Below, in pieces: positions 7,757 to 14,871 of a stretch of 51,804 bases of DNA; position 1 is the first letter of the stretch; each line of letters begins with the position of its first letter. Where the stretch lies: positions 1 through 51,804 of the forward strand of contig JAJZMB010000112.1 in NCBI GenBank assembly GCA_021803205.1, given 5' to 3'. The notes under the pieces were generated by a model. It ran no database searches. It was not told the DNA's origin and saw nothing but the letters and a program-made list of their open reading frames with translations. Origin of the DNA: Bacillota bacterium. GTDB lineage: Bacteria; Bacillota; Sulfobacillia; RBS10-35; JAJYVN01. The translations under genes and the position numbers were made by a program.

Positions 7757-8545
7757 ATGGAGCCGCAACCGGGTACCGGCGCGTTTCGCGTCCGCACAGA
7801 CGGCGCCAGCCGGGGGAATCCCGGACACGCGGGCATCGGTGTCGTCATCGAACGCCTGCCCGATGGCGCGACGGTCGAGGAGATCGTTGCGTATCTGGGT
7901 CAGGCCACCAATAATACCGCCGAGTACCGGGCGCTGATCATCGGGCTGTCGCGCGCGCTGGAACTCGGCGCGGCGGCGGTGGAGGTGGTCAGCGACAGCG
8001 AACTCATGGTGCGCCAGATCGAAGGCCGCTACCGCGTGAAACACCCGGATCTCCGGCCGCTCTACGAGGAGGTGATGCGGCTTCGGCGCCGCTTCACCTC
8101 TGGATTCCGCATTGAGCACACGCTTCGGGAGGGCAACCGGCGTGCCGATGAGCTGGCAAACTTGGCCATCGACCGGTCGCTCGGCCGGGTTGTGGGTGAC
8201 ATATCTGTCGTAACCGTGGAGGGTGCTCCCACGCGCGGTTCTTGCCGCGGGAGCGCCTCCGGCTCCGGCGCGGCGGCGCCTGCGGCTTCCACCCCCGTGC
8301 TGGACGTGTTTGCGCTGGCCGCCACGCTGGAAGCCGGGCAGACGGCGAATCTCGGGGGCGGCGTGCGCGTGGCCCGCGTGCATTCAGGGCAGGCACGCGT
8401 GAGTGGGTGGGCCTTGGTGCTGCGCGGAGAGATCGATGTCGGCGGGCGGAGGCTGGAGCCGGGTCAGACCTGGCGCGGCGGCGTACGTTACCGGGCCGTC
8501 GGCGAGGAGGACGCGCTTGTTCTGGAGACGGACTCGGCCGTGTAG
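7757..8545 (+). CDS. RNase HI domain fused to a cupin-like C-terminal domain
   Basis: 262-residue protein. The N-terminal RNase H fold (about 9-142) has all four acidic active-site residues: D15 (RTDGAS), E56 (NTAEYRA), D80 (VVSDSEL) and D131 (RRADELAN). It should cleave RNA in RNA-DNA hybrids. An Ala/Ser/Gly-rich linker (about 160-178) leads to a 75-residue tail with the spacing of a small cupin barrel: LEAGQTANLGGG, then GWALVLRGEIDVGG, then LEPGQTWRGG and a final strand LVLETDS. It lacks the metal-binding histidine cluster. ATG 7757 has GGGGGTG 6 bases upstream; ATG 7715 has no SD. It sits directly upstream of rnpB. The cupin assignment is inferred from pattern only. Confidence 0.84.
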   Translation: MEPQPGTGAFRVRTDGASRGNPGHAGIGVVIERLPDGATVEEIVAYLGQATNNTAEYRALIIGLSRALELGAAAVEVVSDSELMVRQIEGRYRVKHPDLRPLYEEVMRLRRRFTSGFRIEHTLREGNRRADELANLAIDRSLGRVVGDISVVTVEGAPTRGSCRGSASGSGAAAPAASTPVLDVFALAATLEAGQTANLGGGVRVARVHSGQARVSGWALVLRGEIDVGGRRLEPGQTWRGGVRYRAVGEEDALVLETDSAV

Positions 8546-8567
8546 GCGGACAGCGGGATTCGTTTCG

Positions 8568-8576
8568 TGGTATCCT
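8568..8576 (+). promoter_or_regulatory. extended -10 promoter of rnpB
   Basis: TGG-TATCCT lies so that transcription would start about 8 bases downstream, just before the first helix of RNase P RNA at 8591. No good -35 is visible, as is usual for extended -10 promoters. Confidence 0.5.
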
Positions 8577-8590
8577 GCATTGATCGGAAG

Positions 8591-8977
8591 CGACCCGGTC
8601 AGGCGATCGCGGGCGGTGTCTGCAGTGGCGCCGTCCGAGGAAAGTCCGAACAGCACAGGGCAGGGTGCCGGGTAACGCCCGGCGGGGGCGACCCCAGGGA
8701 AAGTGCAACAGAAATGATACCGCCGCGCCGCCCGGCTTGGGGCCGGACGGGGGGCGGCGATTGGCCGCCCCGCGCGGTAAGGGTGAAACGGCGCGGCAAG
8801 AGCGCACCGGCGGTCGGGTAACCGGTCGGCCAGGCAAACCCCACCCGCTGCAAGGCCAAATAGGGGAGGGACGACGCGGCCCGCTGACCTCCCGGGTTGG
8901 CCGCTGGAGACGTCGGGTAACCGGCGTCCTAGATAAATGATCGCTCAACGACAGAATTCGGCTTATCGACCGGGTCG
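8591..8977 (+). ncRNA. rnpB: RNase P RNA
   Basis: Catalytic RNA of RNase P, which matures tRNA 5' ends. The conserved core is clear: GAGGAAAGTCCG near 8637, CAGGGTGCCGGGTAACGCCC (8659 on), the GGGAAAGTGCAACAGAAA block (about 8697), and the 3' AGATAAATGATCGC followed by ACAGAATTCGGCTTAT. Terminal helix P1 is formed by CGACCCGGTC (8591-8600) pairing with GACCGGGTCG (8968-8977), which sets both ends. It follows the RNase H gene and has its own extended -10 promoter. An 8-bp inverted repeat (TTATCGAC/GTCGATAA, 8963-8984) overlaps the 3' end and could help termination or processing. Confidence 0.97.
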
Positions 8978-9267
8978 TCGATAAACACCGGAGTGCGGGC
9001 ATCCTGAGCAATCGGGGTGCTCGTGCCATCTTTGCGGGCGATTCCTGCCCCTGCCCGCTGCGACTGCGTGCCCAGATACAGGCGCCGGTGGTCGTGCCCA
9101 CGGTTAACATTCCACAGTCGGAGCTGCCGGGCAGAAACGACGAATATGGACTTTGGTCGGTTGACTTCGGTGCCCGGTGGGCACACGCTCATGTGGATTG
9201 TGTTGGCCCGGTGCGGTTCCGGCCACCGCCGGTGCACGAGGGTGCGGGATGGAGGAAAGTGAAGTGC

Positions 9268-10065
9268 ATGCGCCGGTACTGGTGGCTGCCACTGGTGATT
9301 GCCGGGCTTTTTGATCTGATGCTGATCTTGCACGCCCGGTTTTCTGCCGGTGCCCAGGTCGACAAGGCTGTGCGCCGTTCACTTCTGACCACTGGGTGCA
9401 GGGAGACCATCCTGATCCGCGGCAACGGTTTGCCCGATCAGGTCTCGGTGTTGTCGGTGACGGTCGGAGCAGCTCGGTTGAACGTCATGGACATGAGTGC
9501 GGAGTTCGGCCCGAACGGCGCACTGACCCCTGCTTCGATGCAGAACATCGCCCTCGGTGAGGACACTTCAGTCGGGACCACGCCTTTGGTGGGTGCTTCG
9601 GCGCACCCCCTTCTGCGTCTGTACACCGAGCAGTTGCATGCGGGACTCGACTGGCTCAGCGGTGCCTGCCTGCCTCTGCCCAATCCCCGGACCAGTCGCC
9701 TGCAGGCGGCGGGGATCCTGCGCGTGGGCGGCACGACCTACCGAGTCTATCGCGGGAGCGTATCTGTTCGGCAAAACGGGAACCCCGTCTTTACATCGAA
9801 GACCTCGGTTTGGATGGGGATTTCCCGGAGCGGCACCCTGGGCTTCACGGTGGTACAGGGGCGGCCGCGCGCCACCGGCATCGAGATCATACTCGCGACC
9901 ATGTTCCGCTATACCCCTGCGGGCCCGATGCCGTCCGCTTCAGTGGCGGCTGCGGGGGCACGGGTGCAATTCTACCGCTCGATCCACGCCAGCGTGGAGG
10001 ACCTGCTTGCCCGGTTGGGTCTGCAATCCTCGGTCGGGAGCGTGGCGGACGGTCAAGCGCTCTGA
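9268..10065 (+). CDS. membrane-anchored hypothetical protein
   Basis: 265-residue protein of unknown function. A single N-terminal hydrophobic helix (WWLPLVIAGLFDLMLILHARF, about residues 5-25, after MRR) predicts a signal anchor with the rest outside the membrane. The ectodomain has a Ser/Thr/Gly/Val-rich, probably beta composition without recognised catalytic motifs. ATG 9268 is chosen. GGAGG is 12 bases upstream, and an in-frame GTG at 9259 is also possible. The gene begins about 290 bases after rnpB and precedes the peptidoglycan-binding protein by about 270. The location fits an envelope role, but no function can be named. Confidence 0.7.
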   Translation: MRRYWWLPLVIAGLFDLMLILHARFSAGAQVDKAVRRSLLTTGCRETILIRGNGLPDQVSVLSVTVGAARLNVMDMSAEFGPNGALTPASMQNIALGEDTSVGTTPLVGASAHPLLRLYTEQLHAGLDWLSGACLPLPNPRTSRLQAAGILRVGGTTYRVYRGSVSVRQNGNPVFTSKTSVWMGISRSGTLGFTVVQGRPRATGIEIILATMFRYTPAGPMPSASVAAAGARVQFYRSIHASVEDLLARLGLQSSVGSVADGQAL

Positions 10066-10336
10066 CCGGGCCGCTCCGAGTCTGATCGCGCGTCTGCCCT
10101 GGCCTCGGGTCAGGTGGGCCCCGCCGGTTGCGTGTCCACCACCGCCTGTGGTCCGCGGGCCGGCATCTTCGAGCGCGTCCTCTGCCGGGGGGGGCGCCTG
10201 GACCCGTATTGCGCTACTCGCCGGGATGCTGGAGGATCTCCGCCGCGGTCCGGGCCTGATGCACCGCACCTTCGCCCCGCCCATAGCTTGTGGCGAGGCG
10301 ACCCGGTGACGGGTCGTGCCGCGAGGAGGCGGACCG

Positions 10337-11176
10337 ATGCCGGTCTTCGAGGACAATCTGCCCTTTCATCCCTTCGGCGGCCGCGATCTGCGGTTGCAGA
10401 TCCCGAACATCGTTGGTACGGATGTGAAAGTCTTTCAGACCTTGTTCAACCAACTGCTGGTCATCACCCACCCGCCCCTGGGCCCGATCGGGACGCCCGT
10501 CACTCGGGACGGGGTCTATGGGCCGAAGACGACGACGGCGGCTCGGCAGATTCAGTCGTACTTCGGGCTCTCCGTGGACGGGGTCGTGGGGCCGCAAACC
10601 CTCTTGGCCATGGGGCAGGCGGTGCGCAGCGATGTCAGCTACGGGGGTCCGGCCTTCGGCAGCCGCACTCTTTCCCAGGGCTCCAGCGGCGGTGATGTGA
10701 CCGTCCTGCAGAACCGGCTCAATCTTTTTCGCTATTCCACCGCCCTCGGTGGCGCCGCCGCTGGTCAGTTCGGACCGGCGACCGCGGCGGCCGCGACGCA
10801 GTTCAAGGCGGACGCGATCAGCAACGGGGACGACGGTCTTAACGTCAACGGCGTGGTGGGCGTCGGCAGTCTCGACGCCCTGTGGGTGTACACTGGCGCA
10901 GGCGGGCGGAACCTGGGTCAAGGCGCGGCGGGATTGGATGCGGCGTTCCTGCAGTATCTCCTCGCCACCCTCAGCAACCCGGGTACTGGCCAGCCGTTTT
11001 ACAGCGGAGCGGTGGATGGCTACTGCGGACCCGAGACGGCGTCCGCCATCCGGGCGTTTCAGGCCAGTGTCGGGATCGTGGCCGACGGCATCGCCGGGCC
11101 TTCGACCTATTACCGGCTCGGACTGCACAACCAGGTGGCCGCCCCACGGCCGGCACCCGTGCCGCCGGTGGCGTAG
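10337..11176 (+). CDS. protein of three peptidoglycan-binding domains
   Basis: 279-residue protein built from three PG_binding_1-like repeats. Each ends with the typical substrate-groove motif: DGVYGPKTTTAARQIQ...LSVDGVVGPQT (about 56-90), GQFGPATAAAATQFK...VNGVVG (about 143-175) and DGYCGPETASAIRAFQ...VADGIAGPSTYYRLG (about 225-262). No catalytic amidase, lytic or LysM domain is present, and no signal peptide or membrane helix is visible. ATG 10337 has GAGGAGG 7 bases upstream, so the start is firm. Proteins like this normally tether enzymes to the wall. A repeat-only version without a visible export signal could be a decoy, spore-coat or non-classically exported protein (inference). Confidence 0.85.
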   Translation: MPVFEDNLPFHPFGGRDLRLQIPNIVGTDVKVFQTLFNQLLVITHPPLGPIGTPVTRDGVYGPKTTTAARQIQSYFGLSVDGVVGPQTLLAMGQAVRSDVSYGGPAFGSRTLSQGSSGGDVTVLQNRLNLFRYSTALGGAAAGQFGPATAAAATQFKADAISNGDDGLNVNGVVGVGSLDALWVYTGAGGRNLGQGAAGLDAAFLQYLLATLSNPGTGQPFYSGAVDGYCGPETASAIRAFQASVGIVADGIAGPSTYYRLGLHNQVAAPRPAPVPPVA

Positions 11177-11568
11177 GCGGTGGGCACGGGACGGGCGACC
11201 GGGCCGCGGTCGTCTGTCGTATCCCAGGAACGCACCGCTACCGGTGAACAAACACATGGACCCACAGGAAATTACAGACATAGGACGAAAATGCGGCGCA
11301 CGTCCGCCAGAGGGTGCCCGGCCGCCGGAGGGCTATCGGGGATCCCGGCGGAAGCCCGTGCCCGCAAGCGATTGCGCGTCCGCGTTCCACCGCGTGTGGT
11401 AGCGACCGGCACCCCGATTCTCAGGCCGCGCGGCTGGAGGCCCTCCGGTGGATTGCCGCCACCCCGGTGTTGTCTCCCGATTCAGCAGGAGGGTGGGATG
11501 CGGCTCCGAAACGTCCGGCTCAGGTGGGTCCGCGCAGGGCGGGTGTTCGCCTTGGCGGGAGGTGCTCT
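11177..11568. other. spacer carrying repeat copy B
   Basis: About 390 bases, half filled by the repeat at 11241-11427. No protein-coding gene is recognised. Confidence 0.5.
11241..11427 (+). repeat. dispersed repeat copy B, candidate structured RNA
   Basis: Second copy of the 5438-5591 repeat, with about 30 extra bases between the first hairpin and the GNRA hairpin; similarity trails to about 11465. The predicted closing helix (GGACG 11283-11287 with CGTCC 11377-11381) and hairpin GCAA-GCGA-TTGC (11364-11375) are unchanged, while the size of the inserted loop varies. Differences between the copies fall in all three codon positions, arguing against a protein. It lies upstream of the BadF-type kinase. 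Confidence 0.6.
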
Positions 11569-12576
11569 ATGGTGCCCGATGGCGAGACGTGCTTGCTGCT
11601 CGGGGTCGACGGAGGCGGCACTCACACTCGCGCCGTGGTGGCCGATACGACCGGTCGCCTGTTGGGACAGGGTGGCTCCGGCACCGCCAACCAGGCCACC
11701 TCGGGGGCCGCGACGGCGGTGGGAGCGATTATGAACGCCGTCCAGACGGCGTGCGCCCGGGCGGGATGCCGCGCCGTGGACATCGCTGCGGCCTGTTTCG
11801 GCCTCGCCGGGCTCGACCGCCCCGGGGATGAGGATATTTATGCCGTGTCCGGTCGGGCATTGGACCTGCGGAGGGCGCCGTTGCTAGTCAACGATGCCGT
11901 CATCGCCTGGGCCGGGGCCGCGGGTGGTCGACCCGGTGTCGCCCTGATCGCGGGTACCGGCTCGGTTGCGTACGGTCGGGACGCGGGGGGACGGGAACAT
12001 CGCGCCGGAGGGTGGGGAGGGCCCTTCGGCGATGAGGGCAGCGCGTTCTGGATTGGCACGGAGGCCGTCCGGCGCGTGCTGCGTGGCCTCGATGCACGCG
12101 ATGCACCCGCCGGCTTCGCCGCCCGGATCGCGGCGGCAGCGGGGTTCTCTGAACCGGCCGATCTCTGCCGGCTGGGCCGGTTGGATCCGGGCCGCGGCAT
12201 CCCGTTGGAGGTAGCCCTTGGGGCACTCGCCCCCGCCGTGGTCGAGTGCGCGGAAGAGGGTGACGTCGACGCCCAGGCGATCGTCGGCCGTGCGGGGCGT
12301 GAACTCGCCGATCTCGCCGGGGCGGTGGTAACAGCGCTGTCGTTGGCGGGGGCGCGGCCTGCGGTCTACGGGCTTGGCAGTGTACTGTACCGGCCAGGGA
12401 GCCCGCCCACCGCCGTTGCGCGGGCGACCTCGCGCCATCTGCAGGCAGAATGGGGTCTGTGCCTGCAGCCGCCCGTTCATTCTGCTCTTGTCGGGGCCCT
12501 GATCCTGGCCTACGAAATGCTGGCGGGCCGTTCCCCGATGCCCGATCTGGTTGCGGCGTGGAGCAACGCGCAGTGA
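11569..12576 (+). CDS. BadF/BadG-type ATPase, probable N-acetylglucosamine kinase
   Basis: 335-residue ASKHA-fold kinase of the BadF/BadG/BcrA/BcrD ATPase family. Members of this length usually phosphorylate N-acetylglucosamine or related amino sugars during cell-wall recycling. Visible are the phosphate-1 loop GVDGGGTHTRA (about 12-22), the central AGTGSVAYG (about 125), GGWGGPFGDEGSAFWIG (about 145) and the C-terminal adenosine region PAVYGLGSVLY. No [4Fe-4S] cysteine motif of the BcrA/BadF activators is present, which favours sugar kinase. ATG 11569 has GGGAGG 6 bases upstream. It follows the repeat leader and ends just before a perfect stem-loop. Confidence 0.85.
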   Translation: MVPDGETCLLLGVDGGGTHTRAVVADTTGRLLGQGGSGTANQATSGAATAVGAIMNAVQTACARAGCRAVDIAAACFGLAGLDRPGDEDIYAVSGRALDLRRAPLLVNDAVIAWAGAAGGRPGVALIAGTGSVAYGRDAGGREHRAGGWGGPFGDEGSAFWIGTEAVRRVLRGLDARDAPAGFAARIAAAAGFSEPADLCRLGRLDPGRGIPLEVALGALAPAVVECAEEGDVDAQAIVGRAGRELADLAGAVVTALSLAGARPAVYGLGSVLYRPGSPPTAVARATSRHLQAEWGLCLQPPVHSALVGALILAYEMLAGRSPMPDLVAAWSNAQ

Positions 12577-13006
12577 TCGTCTGCTCGAAGCATACCCACG
12601 GCTGTGCGCCCGCCCCCCGAGCCCTTTCCGGCACCGGGAGGGGGCGGGCGCACACAGGGACGGGACGCAGGCCGCTGCGCACGTCGGTGCTCGGCCCAAC
12701 GGTGTTACGGTGGAAGCGGGGGGCTCGCCATGCTCCCCGGTGTGCTGCCGTCCATTCTCTAGAGCAAGACATCCGGTAGGCCGGGTGCGCGGGACCGGCT
12801 CTGCCCGATGCCGGCCGGTGCGGCCCGGATCACGGTTAATCCTAATGCCGCTCAGTTTAGGCAAGTTCGTCGGGAGTGCGGTCGGCGTTCTGCCATTGGC
12901 CACGTCGCCGATAGGTCTTCGGAGTTAAGGTCTCCGGACTGGTGGCCGCTTCGCTGGCGCTGCGGCGAGAACCGGATCGCGCCGCCGTACCTTGGCAGTA
13001 TTGGGG
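12577..13006. other. convergent intergenic region
   Basis: 430 bases between the converging BadF-type and second CPBP genes. It contains the strong stem-loop at 12603-12654; nothing else is recognised. Confidence 0.5.
12603..12654 (+). terminator. perfect 15-bp stem-loop after the BadF-type gene
   Basis: TGTGCGCCCGCCCCC (12603-12617) is exactly complementary to GGGGGCGGGCGCACA (12640-12654), with a 22-nt loop, 26 bases after the stop codon. There is no U-tract. Position and strength suggest a transcription end or an mRNA 3' stabiliser between convergent genes. Confidence 0.55.
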
Positions 13007-13843
13007 CTAATCCCCACCAGCCGCTGCTCCGCCTCCGGTCGGGGAGGACCTGCCCGTACATTGCGCCCAAATGGCTGCGGCCGCGGCAACGAGCAGGGCC
13101 GCCAGGCCTCCCTCGACGGCTCCCGGTGGACCCGCCCACCAGGAGGGGCCCAGATGCACCAACAGGAGCGACCGGCCCGCACCGCCCGCGACTTCGCCAC
13201 CCAGACCCAGCACGGGCCCGAGGATTGCGTTCCACGCCGCATGGGCCGCGGCGGAGAATTTTGTGTCGCCCCGCCGTGCTCGGACGATACCCCACCACAC
13301 ACCGAGCGCGATTGTCGTCAGCGCGGTGATGGGGCCCATGCCGGTCAACAGGCGGACCGCCGCCAGGAGGACCGCCGCGCCCCAGATGGCGGGCAGGGTC
13401 CCGGCGCGCTGTTCCAGCACGGCGAAGGCGGTTCCGCGCAGGAATGCCTCTTCCGCTATGCCCAAGGCGGCGGCGAGTAAGGTGGCCTCTGCGACAGTCG
13501 GCCAGGGAGCTGCGGGAAAGCCGAGCCAGCGGGCGCCTCCGGTCAAAAGGAGCAGGGCGCCGACTGCCGCGGCCGCGGATGCGCCTGCGGCCGCGCCTGT
13601 GTCCCAGGAGCGCATCGCAACGCGACAGCGCACTGCACCCCCGAGTCGGGGCACAAGGGCAGGGGCGAGCCACAGGCCCGCGGACACAAGGGCAGTCGCG
13701 GCGGCGAGGGTGCCGTAGGGGAAGCCGAGCGCAAGCAGCGCTGCCGCTGCGATGTAGTGGAGGCCAAGGACCGCGGCGGCGGCCACTGCTGCCGCACCGA
13801 GGGCACGGGAAACGCTGCCTCCCGTGGAGCGGGCCAACACCAT
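13007..13843 (-). CDS. CPBP-like intramembrane protease, divergent
   Basis: 278-residue, very Ala/Leu-rich polytopic membrane protein. The CPBP motif EEAFLRG (about 131-137) and the late HAAWN (about 201) are present. The intermediate motif, normally F/L-x-x-x-H, reads AVRLLTG with Arg (about 164) in place of histidine, so proteolytic activity may be altered or lost. The ATG at 13843 has a GGGGGTG just upstream. Hydrophobic helices cover about 10-80 and 85-250. It is transcribed towards the BadF-type gene, with no partner on its strand. Compared with the CPBP gene at 4270, which has all ligands, it is the degenerate member. Confidence 0.75.
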   Translation of the reverse strand: MVLARSTGGSVSRALGAAAVAAAAVLGLHYIAAAALLALGFPYGTLAAATALVSAGLWLAPALVPRLGGAVRCRVAMRSWDTGAAAGASAAAAVGALLLLTGGARWLGFPAAPWPTVAEATLLAAALGIAEEAFLRGTAFAVLEQRAGTLPAIWGAAVLLAAVRLLTGMGPITALTTIALGVWWGIVRARRGDTKFSAAAHAAWNAILGPVLGLGGEVAGGAGRSLLLVHLGPSWWAGPPGAVEGGLAALLVAAAAAIWAQCTGRSSPTGGGAAAGGD

Positions 13844-14380
13844 GCACCCCCAGCTCTCGCCATGCCAAGCGGTGTTCTGCTGCCACGAGGACCATGGCCG
13901 TGCGGGTCGCGCCGCAACGCGCCATCCGGGCCGTGGGCAATGGACGGCCTCGACAGGGATCGCCGCGGGCTCGTGCACCATCGCCGACCGTCGGCAGAGC
14001 ATCTTCGATGGGCCACCTACCACCACCCGCCGCGCCTGCGGCTGGCGGTTGCGCCGCAGGCCTGTGGGGAGTGGGGCACGGCACGCGGGTTCGCGGGCGC
14101 CCTTCGGTGCCCGGGCGACGGCTGGCGACCCGCACGGGTGAAGCCGTCATCCAGCCGGCGCCGGCCGCTGATGGTGGATTGGTCCGCGGCAGGCCAGGCG
14201 TCGCGAGGTATCCGGGCGGTTTTTCATCAGATCCCCCCCCCCGCCGGGCGCCAGCCGGCAATCACTTTCCCTTCCGTCCGGTCGTGCCGCTAGCGGTACT
14301 GGGCACTGGACGCGGCAGGATGTGGATGTCTGGGCGCGAAGGTTGATCAATAGGCGTTTGGCCACACGGATCTCGGTGAG
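13844..14380. other. non-coding spacer before the oxidoreductase remnant
   Basis: About 540 bases upstream of the divergent CPBP gene. It holds a run of ten C residues near 14233-14242. I could not find further fragments of the Gfo/Idh/MocA gene here beyond the codons directly preceding 14381. Confidence 0.4.
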
Positions 14381-14629
14381 GTGTGGATGCGGCATGCTCG
14401 AGGTGGCGGTCGTCGGGTGCGCGTGAAGATGGGCATGATGGGCGGCGGCGCCCACTCCTTCGAGGATACCTTCAAAAACCGTATCCAGGCATGGCTCAAG
14501 GACTTGAGCGCGGGCGTCCCCGTCAGCGGCTCGGGCGAAGAGGGCCTGCGGGCCCTGGCCGTCATCGAGGCGGCGATCCGCTCTTTCAACGAATCCCGAG
14601 TCGTGGCAATTTCTGAATTGCTCGGGTAA
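14356..14629 (+). pseudogene. 3' remnant of a Gfo/Idh/MocA-family oxidoreductase
   Basis: The frame ending at 14629 encodes the C-terminal tail of a Gfo/Idh/MocA dehydrogenase: AFGHTDLGEV, then MGGGAHSFEDTFKNRIQAWL and SGEEGLRALAVIEAAIRSFN. This is the last beta strand and helices of the family's C-terminal domain. The NAD-binding Rossmann half and the EKP-type catalytic region are missing. An in-frame TAG at 14353-14355 precedes AFGHTD. The longest ATG/GTG-bounded version (14381-14629, 82 residues) has no convincing SD site. I read it as the surviving 3' end of a deleted gene. It directly precedes the phosphodiesterase, perhaps its former operon partner. Confidence 0.65.
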
Positions 14630-14871
14630 GTGTGAGTTCGGAGCCGCTGTACGAACGGGATATCCAGCGGCGCGCGCAAAGGGCGGAGTGTTCGGGCATC
14701 GTGGGCCATGAGGCCTCGGACGCGGGGCTGTGGCCCCATAACCGGATGTGGTGTTGTTTGTCGCGGTGCCGGCGCGACGGTGGGCTTGGGGTCCCGAAGA
14801 TCTCCCGAAATACGTCGGGCCCGCGTGCTGCGGCGGGAGGCCCGGGCGCCTGGGCCGACAGGAGGTCCTTC

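Noticed and set aside
14233..14242. C10 tract as a phase-variation switch
   Set aside because: It is in non-coding DNA with no gene whose frame or promoter spacing it clearly controls.
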